Shown: positions 1 through 10,760, numbered from the stretch's first letter. The stretch is 21,477 bases of DNA from Ophiothrix spiculata (GCA_000969725.1 JXSR01S062061.1); one strand, 5' to 3'. Numbers and translations are program-made. Notes: generated from the sequence alone by a model not told the origin.

Positions 1-102
1 TAGAAGCACAAAGGTCGTGTGCCACTCTCTTTAATGGCCATTTAAATATTATGTTTGACTTATGGTAATAATAAATTACATTTTCAGGGGCATGTAACAT
101 AT

Positions 103-630
103 TGTTACCCTCAAAGCCATTTTCCATAGATAATTTTTAACCTTTGGTGTTTATGATACTATTTTGAAGTACTTCCAACTCATTTTTGCACATAAAAACG
201 TAATTTGGTGGACATTTTGGATCTCAATACAGACCCCATATTGGATATTGAAGATGCTAACACCCTTATTTAGGAAGAAATGCTCCTATTGTTACCCACA
301 AAGTCATTTTCCACCGATTATGTTGAATACTTGATGTTTTAGATACTGTTTCGAAGTGCCTCTAACCCTTTTTTGCACATAAAAACACATTTTGGCAACC
401 ATTTTGGATCTCAGTACAGGACCCATATTGGATTTGAAACAGGCTAACACCCTTGTTTGGAAAAAAGTTACCTACCTAGCCATTTTCTGTCAATTATTTT
501 TTAACATTTGTTGTTTTAGATACTGTTTTGAAGTGCCGTTTACCCATTTTTTCACATATTGGCAACCTTTTTGGGTCTCAGAACAAGCACCATTTTGATT
601 TTGATACAAGCTTACAATATAATTAGGGTG
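103..630 (+). repeat. Tandem array, about three units, period near 187 bp
   Basis: Three diverged head-to-tail units begin near 103, 290 and 466, each opening with GTTACC. The phrase TTTTGGATCTCARTACAG recurs at 214 and 401, and a degenerate form (TTTTTGGGTCTCAGAACA) at 568. Other shared landmarks are TAGATACTGTTTTGAAGTGC and TTTTTGCACATAAAAAC. Unit 3 is about 20 bp shorter because part of the CACATAAAAACACATTTTGG stretch is missing. The 68-codon frame at 392-598 lies wholly within the array and is not a gene. The units are too diverged to be a recently homogenised satellite; an old local amplification is the likelier reading. Confidence 0.8.
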
Positions 631-970
631 CAAATGATCTTGTTTTAGCCCTTTATGTTATTTTATGTTGATTATTTATGATATCAGGCATTTTAACAAC
701 TATTTTGGACGATTATAATGAAAATCAGCTATTTTGGCGGCCATTTTGAATTTGAAATATGCAAATAACATAATTTGGAGTCAGATGTATTTGCAATAGC
801 TCAAGCAGCCATTTACCAATAATAATTTTGAATATGACGTTTCTACCTGATGATACATTACCGAAATATGCCGAAAATCGACACTTTGGCAACCATCTTG
901 GAAAATGGCCAACAGGGACAAAAACTGAGATGGCTCATGATCTAGATCTGTTGATATAACCATTTTCTAC
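631..970 (+). repeat. Degenerate relative of the upstream tandem family
   Basis: The stretch holds scattered phrases such as CTATTTTGGCGGCCATTTTG (731-750), followed by a TTTGAAA-like tail, and CTTTGGCAACCATCTTGG near 882-900. These echo the ATTTTGGCAACCATTTTGGA core of the array at 103-630. They read as decayed or partial units rather than a continuous array. The minus-strand frame at 781-963 is embedded here and has no recognisable protein character. Confidence 0.45.
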
Positions 971-1732
971 ATCTGTGCCAAATTTCATGCTTTTATCACA
1001 AAATGAACAATAGGTTAGCTATGATGCACCACTATATTTATACCACCATGATTTTAACCATTATTTATTTTGCCAAAACTGATATGCTGTCTGTCAGATA
1101 AATTATGGTAATTGAAATTTACATTCTCATTCATTCATATTGCTATTCCATCTTAAATCTTACTTGTTCAAACAAAGTATCTACTTGAATCGAGTTGAAA
1201 AAAAATCAGTTTGAATCAAAATATATGTTTGCAAAGATAATATAGTAATTATCATTGTTTTGAAAACGGTGTAAAGTAATTATTTAAACACACCATTTTG
1301 GGTTCATTCTTATGTTTTATTCTTATCTTTTCTTTTTTTAAATCAAACATGTTGGTGCTGTGGGCAAAAATAGAGTACAGGGCGTCTCAATAAAAGTGTA
1401 ACACTCGGAAATTGCTTGTTTGCTTGCGAAGCTGAAAATAATTTAAACCATGCCCCTCAAAGCAGTCAATATTTGAATACTAACATTTTGTAAATGTAGT
1501 TGCATTGGAAATAAGCAAAATATGAAAACGTCAAGGTACATTTTGTCAGTTTTAGGTATTCAGACATATCATGCTTTGAAGAGCTGAAATACTTCTTGGT
1601 GTCATATGAATTTTGAACAAGCGTCATTTTAAAGCTAAAGCTATTTTTGAATGTGCAATAAAACAAATTTGTCCAGGGGTCGACTTTACTGCAGGTTTGT
1701 GCTGGATGGTCACATATGGCATTAAGAATGCA
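971..1732. other. Unannotated AT-rich stretch
   Basis: No gene or confident element was found. The string TACAGGGCGTCTCAATAAAA at about 1376-1395 resembles the CAGGGTGTCTC-type ends of some invertebrate DNA transposons, but I found no matching inverted end downstream. Two frames on opposite strands overlap at 1466-1804 and have no recognisable domains. Confidence 0.4.
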
Positions 1733-1930
1733 TTCATCCCAAAAACCTTGCCAATCTATCATAATTTACATATCTTTCTATTCTATCACTTTAATCACAC
1801 ATAAATTCAAAACTACTCATCATGTATAAACATCCTAGGAACCATTATCTCCTACACAGTAGAATTCTATTAGCATTTTGGTATGTCATTAGCATCCAAG
1901 AAATATGCAATTCAATTCGACTGAAAATTA
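1733..1930 (+). repeat. Dispersed repeat family A, copy A1
   Basis: The core shared with A2 (12866-13070, inverted) and A3 (16963-17110) runs from an ATTCATCC / ACTCATCC start through ATCATAATTTACATATCTTT, a CTACTCATCATGTATAAACA stretch, GGAACCATTATCTCCTA and a palindromic TAGAATTCTA. A1 and A2 continue together past that point (GCATCCAAGAAATATGCAAT, then CGACTGAAAATTA), while A3 stops near the palindrome. No clear terminal inverted repeats or target-site duplications were seen, so the element class is unknown. Confidence 0.75.
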
Positions 1931-2036
1931 GAATGCTAAAAAGGTATGGAAATAGATAACATTACTTGCAAATCCTTCAATATTGCCAGTCTGACATCTT
2001 GATTGAAGCTAGTTTTTTAACGATGGATCATCTTAA

Positions 2037-2374
2037 AGGAGCCCTGTCCAATTGGGCCAACACTTTTTTTTCAAACTTTCTGAGATTTTGGTACCAAAAT
2101 ATTCCTCATATTTTTCACATTACCCATGTGAAATTTTACAGCTAAAACATGTCGTGTTTTGGAGATATAAGTGAAAATGTGTTAAAATTATTAATAAAAT
2201 GGCAACCATAATATTATTTAGACAGTAAAGAATAGGCTAATGGAAAATACAAAATTGCTCATAAAATCAAAATGGTTGTACCGATTTGACTCAAATATGA
2301 AATTAAAACATGTTAAGTGGTGATCTTGCATGTGACAGCAAAAACTAAAATTTGAAAAATCGGACCATGTACCT
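2037..2374. mobile_element. MITE-like element flanked by TTAA
   Basis: A 338-bp non-coding segment is bounded by TTAA at 2033-2036 and 2375-2378. Its ends are imperfect inverted repeats: AGGAGCCCTGTCC on the left, and AGGTACATGGTCC reading in from the right (8 of 13 matching). The TTAA-AGG start is shared with the element at 20590-21104, suggesting related transposition machinery; both TTAA (piggyBac-like) and TA (Tc1/mariner-like) targets fit because the boundary is symmetric. The pentamer ATCAT also sits outside both ends, giving an alternative 5-bp duplication. No transposase frame is present. Confidence 0.55.
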
Positions 2375-2599
2375 TTAAATCATTGCATTTACTAAAATTT
2401 CATGTTTGAACCATCACACTTTTGAATCATGATCTACGAGTTTTAAATGTTAAATATAATTCAAGTATTTTTGGAAAATACTCTTGCAAATTTGTCAAAA
2501 CTGCTACTAGCCATTAAAGCTCCACCCTCTACAACTAGAACTGAGAATGCTGTATTTATACATGGATAAGTTCTAGATTTGTCATTTATTTACTCAAAT

Positions 2600-3545
2600 C
2601 TGGATTACTTCCAGAAATCAGACTGTGACATTACTACGAAAGCAAATTCAGTGTTTAATTTTTTAAAAATCAGTTATGTGTTACTTATGCTCATAACTCA
2701 TCTTGTTTTGAACAATATGTGAAATCTAACAATGAAATGTACTTTCAAAGTTATCATTGAAGCTCAAGAGCCGTTTGAATTAACATGAACTTTACTTTAC
2801 CTCATAGAAAGTGTATTAGGATAGAATTAAAAGACCAAACAAGAATATTTAAAGAAAAGCTCTGAAATTGTTATAAGCTTTGAATATGATGCACAAAAAC
2901 ATGGTAGCAGATTGTGAGATTTGACTTGAGAAATGAAGTTTGTAAAGATTATCTTAACATTTTATGGTTTAAGCAGACTACTTGTTACATGACCAAAGAT
3001 GTTTTGAGTTCACAACAAGTGCACATTTATACTTACTGGTTGACGGGAAGATTGATTAAAACTTGCTTATGCTTGCTAAGTTCTCCTTTAAACATCTACA
3101 CTTTAGAGATGCGTTTTGTATCCTAGATTATCAATTATACCTTTTGAAATTTAGCTCAGATTCAGTAACTGAAAAGCTTTTCCAACCCATTTGTCACACC
3201 CTTTCAATATCTTTTAAAAGCTAAATTATTACAAGTTCCTTGCCAAATGTATTCCTAATGTTACGTTTTTGGTGCAATTGTTCAAAAATTTGTTTCAGTA
3301 AGATATAAATCTACCTGTCTGCTAGTTCCTAGATAGTTGGTTACAGTCGATGGAGTTCTCGGAGTCTGGTACTGTCAGGTACAATTACCTTAGTTTGGAT
3401 TTGACAGAAACAGGATTGGCTACAATTTAAAGTACTAGTACAATACACTATTTGTTCATTACAGGTTGAAACTTTTCTAACACTTAAAGGCTTAATTTTA
3501 GAAAATTCATATTTATTATGAATAAATATTTGAAAAGATAGTCAA
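2600..3545 (-). repeat. Paralogous block B, copy B1 (inverted)
   Basis: Read on the minus strand, this block matches B2 (10940-11440) and B3 (13823-14636). Landmarks against B2 include GGTTTAAG / CTTAAACC near 2970, TTGTTATAAGCTTT near 2869 and CAATGAAATGTACTTTC near 2731. Landmarks against B3, seen as the reverse complement of 3160-3420, include GAACAATTGCA, GTAACATTAGGAA, GGTGTGAC, AAAGCTTTTC and AAACTAAGGTAATTG. B1 lacks the SINE and MITE that interrupt B3, so it serves as an empty-site reference. The 70-codon frame at 2914-3126 lies within the block and is not conserved as protein in the other copies. Confidence 0.75.
3509..3529. other. Perfect 9-bp stem, 3-nt loop hairpin
   Basis: ATATTTATT (3509-3517) is followed by ATG and then its exact reverse complement, AATAAATAT (3521-3529). 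It is all A/T, so it may well be a chance structure in this composition. It lies at the edge of block B1. Confidence 0.5.
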
Positions 3546-5339
3546 ATTTTGAAAGACTCTTGATTACAATGAATCATCATTATCAGTGTTCCCTCTTAAT
3601 TTTTTAAGCTTGCACCAAAAAAGGGTGCTTGAGCCAAAACCACTTATCTTGGCAATAATTCGTCGGACAATATAAATAAATATCCAGAGTGTAGGGCCAA
3701 TTTTTTTTACGAATGCAATTGGTATCATGCAATTCATGGTGATGACGTTTGTTTTAGGGATTTTGGCAGAGACTTTAGCTGAGGCCCTAGACTTAAAATG
3801 GGCTAAACAAGCTAGAAAAAGCATCTTTTCTCACACATTTTCAAAAACCTGTTGCATCACTTTTCACAGATGCAATGCCAATAGCACATCATATGACCTT
3901 AACAGGAACACTGATCACTGTAGAATTTTCCTAAGTCTAAGCTTGCACGCAAACCATGCTGAAAACTAAATCTGATTTAAATCCAGATCTTGAATATAAG
4001 TACCATGTAATTTTTCATTTTATTATTTTCTTGTAGTGCAATATATATTCAACAGTTGAATAATTAAATATTAAGAAACACTTGTTGTTTTGTATTAAGA
4101 CCTGGGAATCGTTTTCTTAATTCATCTGCTATTCTTACTCCAAATAAAAACTTTTGAATCTACAACAAACCTGATTGTAGCAAGATCTCTTATTTATAAG
4201 TAATATTAAAATGATTACTGACAATACTGGTTTCAGGTAACATAAAAACATATAGGGTTTCACGTCACCCACAATCATGACTCCCACTCATGCAGATAAT
4301 CTAACAATGATGTTCAAAATATGATTTCTGAAGGTGAAGGTACAAATGACCAAATAGGGAATACAACAGGAAATGCCTGGGTGGAATACATATCAAAATC
4401 AAAATAACATAAATCAAAGAACTCAGTTCATTCCCTTGTTAATCTAATGACCTTTTTATGTGGTCTTACCAAGTATTACTTACTTTCATAAGAAAAATGG
4501 ATACTTGTTAAATTTTCAAAACTATAATAAGATTATTCAATGTGCTTGATCTTATGGTAGAATCAAAACAAGTACACTGAATGTATTGCTTCTATTTTGA
4601 TGGTATTACACGTGTTTACAGGTCAATTTTTTACTGCACATGTGTTTTAAGTTTTACTGAAATACATTTTAAAGTAAGTATCTCAATTCCACTATATGAC
4701 AAGATAGAGGGTTTGACAAAATCAACAAAAATTATTGCCTGCTGGCCAAAGTTCTTGTTAAAAAAATTAGAGTAATAAATCAGGAACATTATATAAAAGA
4801 AAGAAAGAAAAATCCCTTTGATCAAATAATAAATTTCATGATTATTGTGGCATTTTTCTGTATTGTCTGGATGAACAGTGTTGATATTGATTTCGAGATT
4901 ATCTTAGTATTATAAGGCCAAATAAAAAAATCATAGTTTGTCTCAAAGCTGCCCAAGGTGTTTTTAAAATTGGGTTATCTGGAAAACAACTTATGTGGTA
5001 ATTTTTTTATTTTCCTGATTTTTTTTTATTTTAGATATTTTCATTTTTGGGAAAATTATACTTTTCCTCATCAAAAACAATTCATGAATATGATTGGAAT
5101 AAAATATCCCTTTACTTTATATGTGATCATGAACGTATGCTTGTTCTTGGAGAAATGTCATATTGAGCTCAAAAGCTTTTTAGTATTAATTAGTAAAAAA
5201 AGTTAGTATTTTAGTATTAATACCAAGAAGTTGGGAATAAAAATGAAAAATTGTAGTCCGCATCTATTTTCAAGCCACTCTTGAGATTTGAGAAAAAACT
5301 ATTTTTTCTGCCTTACAAGACTTTCAAACATAAGTGAAA
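3546..5339. other. Unannotated AT-rich stretch
   Basis: Nothing here is supported as a gene. Two overlapping frames on opposite strands at 3564-3969 are the most protein-like, but neither shows a recognisable domain. A short (GAAA)n run lies at about 4797-4811. The 82-codon frame at 4958-5206 is Phe/Ile-rich translated T-tract sequence. A GATTTAAATC palindrome lies at 3973-3982. Confidence 0.4.
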
Positions 5340-5830
5340 ATCATATCATTTTGTTGTGAATTGCAGACAAAGGACAAAGATCTTTATCGATGGTTCTGTC
5401 AATTACATGCCCTTTGTCCACCCAATTTGACCAGATTCAATTTCAATCAGCAATTTGGATTAGGATCTTATTTTTTAACCTACGAATTAAAAAATTGTAT
5501 CAATCATTAAAAAATATTGTACTATATCTAGTACACTTCTAAGGATAAGCACTACAGATGGATTAAGTAGTTTGAAAATAATCATAAAAATAAATCACAT
5601 TTAAGCAAAATAAAAAGAGCTGTAAATATTTAAATTAGTATAGCTTGGGATCTCAACCATTCTTACAACCAATATGATGATATAAAGTATGGACGACATG
5701 AAAATTCCATAAATAAAGGCTTGTATAAAGGCATTGCAAGACACAACTTACTATAATTAAGCTTAGTAGATTTTTAAATGTAAATATAGGAATAAATGTC
5801 TTTCATTTGAATCTCAAATATTGAAAATAT
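5340..5830 (+). repeat. Paralogous block D, copy D1
   Basis: This matches 17862-18360 (D2) in the same orientation. Shared landmarks in order are ATTGC..AC.AA followed by GATGGTTCTGT / AATGGCTCTGT, TTTGTCCACCCAATTTGACCAGA / TTTGTTCACCTAATTTGACCAGA, TATTGTATCAAT-type sequence, GGATTAAGTAGTTTGAAAATAATCATAAAAA and ATAGCTTGGGATCTC / ATAGCTTGGAATCTC. D2 carries a roughly 20-bp insertion after the first landmark. Similarity fades past about 5745. Confidence 0.7.
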
Positions 5831-6108
5831 TAAAAAAAACCTTTTTACCTTTACTGTGAATTTTTGTGGTTTCAAAATGTCCAATTAGATTTTGGAAGGT
5901 GAGGGGTTGCAAATTGGAATAAGCAACTTTAATGCATCAAATATATCTGAGAACTATATTTCAATGAATGCAAGCAAGCTTCTTTCTGGAAGTACTTGGT
6001 ATATATGCCTAGATTTGACTTTGTAGCATTTCCTCTCAGGGATTGAACATATGCTTATTTGTCTTAATAGGATTTCCTGAAATGTAAGGCTAATGTCTCT
6101 GTGTTACA
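5831..6108. other. Unannotated stretch between repeat blocks
   Basis: No gene, tandem array or inverted-end element was recognised. A faint continuation of block D may extend into it, but the matches are too short to claim. Confidence 0.35.
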
Positions 6109-6334
6109 TACTTATCTTGCCAAAATCATTAATGTATTTTGAGCATAAAAAACAGGTCACATATGAAATATAATATGAAAATGTCACTATTAAGCCATGA
6201 TAAAAACCAAATTGGTCAATAATGCATCTCTTATCTAAGGTATCTTACTTTATAAGTGTCATGAGACATGAAGTGATTGACAGATAAGTAGGCAAGATTT
6301 GTGACGATGAGAAAGGATTTCTGGACTGGGCAAG
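6109..6334 (+). repeat. Direct duplication F, copy F1
   Basis: About 226 bp is repeated at 6566-6795 with an offset of roughly 457 bp. The central part, from ATGAAATATAATATGAAAAT through TTATCTAAGGTATCTT, is nearly identical between copies. The outer parts (CATTAATG at the left, GGGCAAG at the right) are more diverged. This pair is clearly better conserved than the other paralogous blocks in the window. The intervening 230 bp does not match on either side. Confidence 0.85.
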
Positions 6335-6565
6335 TTTTTTTATTGCAAAAGCTGCAAAAATTGTAAAGATTGAACTACATAATTAAAAGATAACTTAAAT
6401 ATTGGTTCATGTAAGAACTGCAAAGAAAAAAGATGTTGTTTATATCATGCAATATTTCAATTAAATCAGGTCATACTTCCCCTTGGTATAAAAACCTGGT
6501 TTAAAGTTGTTTACGTCTACAGACCATAAAGCTATATTTTTTACCTGTCATGTCTCCATGCCACA

Positions 6566-6795
6566 TCCTTATTTGGTCATAGTCATTAATGCATCTTTAG
6601 CATAAGAAAGCAGGTCATATGTGAAATATAATATGAAAATGTCACTATTAAGCCGTGATAAAAACCAAATTGGTCAATAATGCATCTCTTATCTAAGGTA
6701 TCTTGCTTTATTAGTGTGAGGAGACAGGAAGTGATTGGCAGATAAGTAGGCAAGATTTGGGACGATGACATTAAAAGATTTCTGGACGGGGCAAG
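6566..6795 (+). repeat. Direct duplication F, copy F2
   Basis: Second copy of the segment at 6109-6334, same orientation. Differences include several transitions and small indels (for example GTGACGATGAGAAAGG versus GGGACGATGACATTAAAAG). The 78-codon minus-strand frame at 6586-6822 covers it; the frame is not a credible gene because it is a by-product of the repeat. Confidence 0.85.
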
Positions 6796-6984
6796 CACTA
6801 GACCTTGAGTACAGCATAGCATATTAAAAACAAGATCAGTTTTTTTTTTAATATGTTCATTCTGATAAAAGCTGCTTCATGCACAATATTTTCGATCTGT
6901 TTAGAAAAGAGGTATAAATATTTGAGCACTGTATATCACAGAAAACAAACAATGTTCCTCCTAGAAGTACTTAGCAAAAGTTCT

Positions 6985-7665
6985 TAGATACAACCTTCAG
7001 TAATATGGCCCTCAGGATTTAAGCCTCAGGGGAATAAAACCAGTGAAAGCAAGAAATATTGCTCTTTATTGAAGAAATATATGTGGGGCACTCCTGTGAA
7101 ATGAGGAGAAAGTTGCATATTGAAACGTTGAATAAATGGCATCCGAAATAAATTAGATTATTATATTATAGGCTAGTTATGTTTTTTGACATAAAACACA
7201 TTCATGTAAATACCAATAACTATACCTAAAGTTTGAAGGTCAATTATACCAGAAAGAGTAAAAAATTCATGATTAATTGATCGCATTTTGCTATAATACA
7301 ATATCACAATTAGAAACATTAAAACAAACATTTGTTGCTATTTTAATACAAGATATTCAATGGAATGCCTTGGATTTTGATCTCTAGCGTAACATGTGGC
7401 TTTTTTGACATTAATATGCTTGCAAATTTTAACTTTAAAAGCACGTTTTTCCACATATATTATATAATACCAAAGTCAGTCTGATTGAATTTGTTAAGCC
7501 CATTATAATTGATTTTAGCTTTTACGTTTGTAGATGAGTTTGGTAACATCCATCTACCTACAGTTTTTGACCATTTGAATAATTATAACGTATCTGTTGC
7601 CATTATGATCTCTAAATGGAAAATGAAGAAAGAAAGTGTGACATATTATATATCATTTAAAAAAT
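6985..7665 (+). repeat. Paralogous block E, copy E1, carrying a 228-bp insert
   Basis: This matches 17125-17540 (E2) in the same orientation. Landmarks include CTTCAGTAAT, GGAAAGTTGCA-type sequence, TGAATAAATGGCATC, TTTTTTGACATAAAA, TTCATG.TTAATTGAT, a Trp-like CTTGGATTT stretch and GAGAAAGAAAGTGTGACAT. The order is collinear except that E1 contains extra DNA at 7387-7614 that E2 lacks. Confidence 0.75.
7387..7614. mobile_element. Insertion flanked by a 9-bp direct repeat
   Basis: TGATCTCTA occurs at 7378-7386 and again at 7606-7614. The paralogue E2 has only one related copy (CGATCTCTA near 17478-17486) joined directly to the downstream sequence AAATG. This is the pattern expected of a roughly 219-bp insertion with a 9-bp target-site duplication. 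Convincing terminal inverted repeats are not visible (GCGTAACATGTGGC against TAATGGCAACAGATACG), and there is no poly-A or tRNA-like head, so its class is unknown. Deletion between short repeats in E2 is the alternative. Confidence 0.55.
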
Positions 7666-9306
7666 ATGAAGAAAAATATGAAGAATAACAATATGCAATT
7701 ACCTCAAGTTTGCAATTTGTGTCTTTCTGCTCATTTCGCCAGTGCATCCCTTATATTTGTTATAAAAAGGCTCCTTTTTTGCCAATTCACATACTACTTT
7801 TTGAAAAATTATATACAAATATCTGATTTAGTAAAACTTATGCTCCATATCAAATACAAAACACTAAATGGCCATAAAAATAGCGCACATGAAATGAGTT
7901 TGCAATTAATTTGATTGTATTCTATGTTAGTATCTATAAGAGGATAATGTAATCAGACGTGAGTAAGTACCATTTAGTAATGGTCTTCTGAGTCTGTTTT
8001 CTATCATTATTCATCTATTTTTAACACCAACATGGATTTAACATCACAAAGGTATTATGAGTTACATACATGCCAACACATTAAAACACTTGCAAATTTA
8101 CAAGTGTATAATATTTCCATGTTTTTTTTATCTCATTGTAATTTTATCCCGGCAATGTGATGGGTATTCAGACATGTAATTGCCTGCTTGAAATATCAGA
8201 TGATAGATTGTATGTCAATGTCCTTGGGATTTAAACTTTTTAGAGAAAATATGCTAGTATGTGAAGCATTGGGTATCTTTAAGGCAACATATATATTTTC
8301 ACAAAGCTTGTTGTGAATCAATGATGCAGGATTAATTCTTAAATATGTGAAGCCATGAATACCATCTTTGGTACAAACTATGCGCTGCCGAAATGACACA
8401 TCATATTTTATGCAAATCTCTTTTTGCAAAAGACACTTTGAGCCACTGGTTTCAAACAAATGTAGTGGGCATTTTGCCACACATTAAGTCTATGGGGAAT
8501 AATTTCTTTTGCAGTTTTAGCACTCTTGATTCCAAATGAAGGAAAAGTTAGCATTTCTACAGGACTGTGTTTTGGAATGAAAAAGTCTTATGATAGACCA
8601 GAAGGTCATCCTGTCATTATTTTTTGCATTTTGTGAACAAACCACAAGTAAAAAGATGGTCTGGTTCTTGTGTGTACTTAGTCTATAGTGCAATGATAAA
8701 TCTGCAACAATAAATCATAGCTATCCTTATTTATAAGTAAGGCATAGGAGTTACAAAGGTCAGTGGATTTTATCATGTTTTTATCCCATGTTACTTCAAA
8801 AAGGTAATTGGGTCAATCAATTCCCCATATTGAATCCATTTCACCATGAGTATCATTTGGTTGAAAAGAGCGCATTAATAACAATCACATGGCAGCGCAT
8901 TACCCATCGGTGATGTAAAGCACTCTTTTACATAACTACACCATTCTTACATTTGATTAACTCAATCTGATGCTGTGTATTAGACCTGAAATTATTGCTG
9001 CATGATCTTTCATGGTTGTCTGGGTGAAATGTTAAGAGAGAATCAAGAGAGATACTAAATAGCAAAAATAATGCGATTCTGCAAAGGTGGGTGCTAAATA
9101 AGTGACAAGCATAAAACTATCTAGGAAATTGGTTTAAAATTTTGATGTTAAAAATATATAAAAATATCTATAATCAGGGTGCTTGGTTAGTACTCTTTCT
9201 TATGCTTGAGTGGTGATACAGACTTGCAAAAAGTGTCCAAAAATTGTTTTCCGAAAACCAGACATTGCTTATCATAGATCATTTTGATTGATCAGAATTT
9301 AAAATT
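7666..9306. other. Unannotated AT-rich stretch
   Basis: No gene is supported. The 94-codon minus-strand frame at 8196-8480 has a mixed composition but no motif I recognise. A 7-bp-stem hairpin (ACACTTG..CAAGTGT) lies at 8086-8107. Around 8740-8860 the minus strand carries TGATTGACCCAA, also present in block C, but the surrounding match is too weak to call a fourth C copy. Confidence 0.4.
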
Positions 9307-9575
9307 TAATAATATAATAATAATTGCATTTTTATAGTGCCTTTTAACCAAATAGGGCAGGTAGATCATTACCATTTCACTTTACCTAGTTACAAATTCA
9401 TTTTACTTAGAAGTTTAGAAGTGCTTTCGTAGAGCACATTCTACGGAAGCGAGTATGGACTGTAAACCAAATGCACATACAGCGCTGGGCCATGGGGCCA
9501 GGAATTGAATCCAGGACACCCGAAACTCATTGGTGCAAAGCGAGGGAAGGACCGCTAAACTAACCTGCTTCCCCA
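9307..9575 (-). mobile_element. tRNA-derived SINE with intact A and B boxes
   Basis: Read on the minus strand, the head begins GGGGAAGCAGG and contains TAGTTTAGCGG at 9562-9552, a match to the pol III A box TRGYNNARNGG. About 40 bp further on is GGATTCAATTCC at 9512-9501, a B box. The body includes a GCTTTCGTAGA / TCTACGGAAGC hairpin (9423-9450) and AGCGCTG. The 3' end reads AAAGGCACTATAAAAATGCA followed by an (ATT)n-type run, the layout of SINEs mobilised by an L2/CR1-like LINE. TTAATAAT occurs on both flanks and could be a target-site duplication, but it overlaps the simple-repeat tail. It has no protein product. Confidence 0.85.
9501..9562 (-). promoter_or_regulatory. Internal pol III promoter (A and B boxes) of the SINE
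   Basis: The A box TAGTTTAGCGG (9562-9552) and B box GGATTCAATTCC (9512-9501) lie at a tRNA-like spacing of about 40 bp. The B box departs from GGTTCGANTCC at a few positions, so the promoter may be weakened. Confidence 0.6.
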
Positions 9576-10261
9576 TCCTCTTAATAATTCATTGAATTGA
9601 TAATATTAAAATTTCACTTGACACTGCTGCAAAATGCTTTTGCTTATTTCAAACACAAAATTGACAATCTTACTTCTGGCTAGTTACTCTTTGTTTTGTC
9701 AGGTTAATCCATTTTCTCATTATACTCAACAACAACTAATACACCTGCCATTTGGTTAAAAAAGATGTTTCCTTCATTCTGTGTTCCATTGAACTGTCTT
9801 CATAGGACACAATAAAATAACTTCAGGTTGCATTTTTTAAATATACTCCCTAGGTAAGTGCTATAAGATGCCAGTAAGTGATGTACAACATTCTGTGCTC
9901 TATATCCTCTTTATTGGTCTAGATTCATTTTGTCTGCTATTTAATAAAAACTTAATTTAATTTAATGCTAGCTCTTTTGAGTTGCTTGTATTAGGTCTCA
10001 TGCGATGATGTTGTAGTTAGGTGACTGGCATACATGTTTTATGAATAAGCACAAATCCAAGCAAAGTGGCTGGAATATTCTTAGGGAAATATTGTTTTGA
10101 TTAGAGTTTCAGAACATAAAAATTTGCTCTGTGCAATGCCAGTTTAACAGATTAAAGGGAATGCTTGACAAGGGAGAGTTACCATATAAAAAAGATATTC
10201 TGCAAAAAATGATACAACAATTAGAAATATTATTTGTATTATAACAGCAGTTTGTTTTCCT
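9576..10261. other. Unannotated AT-rich stretch
   Basis: No gene or repeat is supported. The last 130 bp may be a faint continuation of block C (reverse complement compared with 19225-19340), but the matches are short. Confidence 0.35.
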
Positions 10262-10760
10262 ATTTTTTATTAACAAGAAGTTCAAGAAACATGGGTGCTT
10301 CCTATTTTGATGTGTGAAGTATGTGAATGTTTGCTTCAGAGTTTTCTATCCAGGATTTGATCTTATTTTGTATGGTTTTTTTTACCTATTTTCATTTCAT
10401 GAAAAGTAACCAACAAAAATGAATAGCATGCCTTTTCCAATGAAGTTGTTCATATCCACATGGAATAGTGCTAATACCTTTAATGCCAAGACTATGATCC
10501 AAGGACCTTTACCTTATATTCCCCTTTCTATCAGATGTATGCGTCAACCAAGTCTTGGTAGATTTAATTCATCGCTCCTCATCCTGTGAGTATCTAGGCC
10601 AGATTCTGCTCACATGCCAGTGTGATTAAAGCATGTTCAGTGGTGTCAGTCTTGATTTGCGTAATCATTCTAATATTTACTTGTAGAGCCAAATAAAACC
10701 GCAATAAAGTTGTGTTAGAAGATTACGCCCATTGTAATATTGCTTGTAAAATTTGTTTTT
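10262..10760 (-). repeat. Paralogous block C, copy C3 (inverted)
   Basis: The reverse complement matches C1 (18700-19225). Clear landmarks are ATCAAG.CTGACACCACTGAACAT (10660-10632), GATGAATTAAATCTACCA, TGATAGAAAGG, and at the far end CCTGGATAGAAAA.CCTGAA / CTCTGAAGCAAACATTCAC and CATCAAAATAG (10350-10300). The TTAA corresponding to the MITE target in C2 is intact and uninterrupted here at 10626-10629. No inverted ends or target duplications were seen for block C itself. Confidence 0.75.

Noticed and set aside
1376..1403. CAGGGCGTCTCAATAAAA resembling a DNA-transposon end
   Set aside because: No inverted partner was found within the following several kilobases, and no target duplication is visible.
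1466..1804. Overlapping frames on both strands (98 and 63 codons)
   Set aside because: They are opposite-strand shadows of each other, both run into repeat A1, and neither shows transposase or other motifs.
3564..3969. Overlapping minus- and plus-strand frames with a protein-like look
   Set aside because: No recognised domain; the minus frame is hydrophobic, as expected from AT-rich DNA, and no repeat or gene context supports either.
8196..8480. 94-codon minus-strand frame
   Set aside because: Composition is mixed but shows no domain, no clear splice context and no supporting neighbour.
8740..8860. Possible fourth copy of block C on the minus strand
   Set aside because: Only TGATTGACCCAA and a few short neighbours match; without an alignment the similarity is not distinguishable from chance.
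9501..9575. Functional tRNA gene
   Set aside because: A and B boxes are present, but the acceptor and T stems do not fold into a proper tRNA, and the SINE body and LINE-type tail follow directly.
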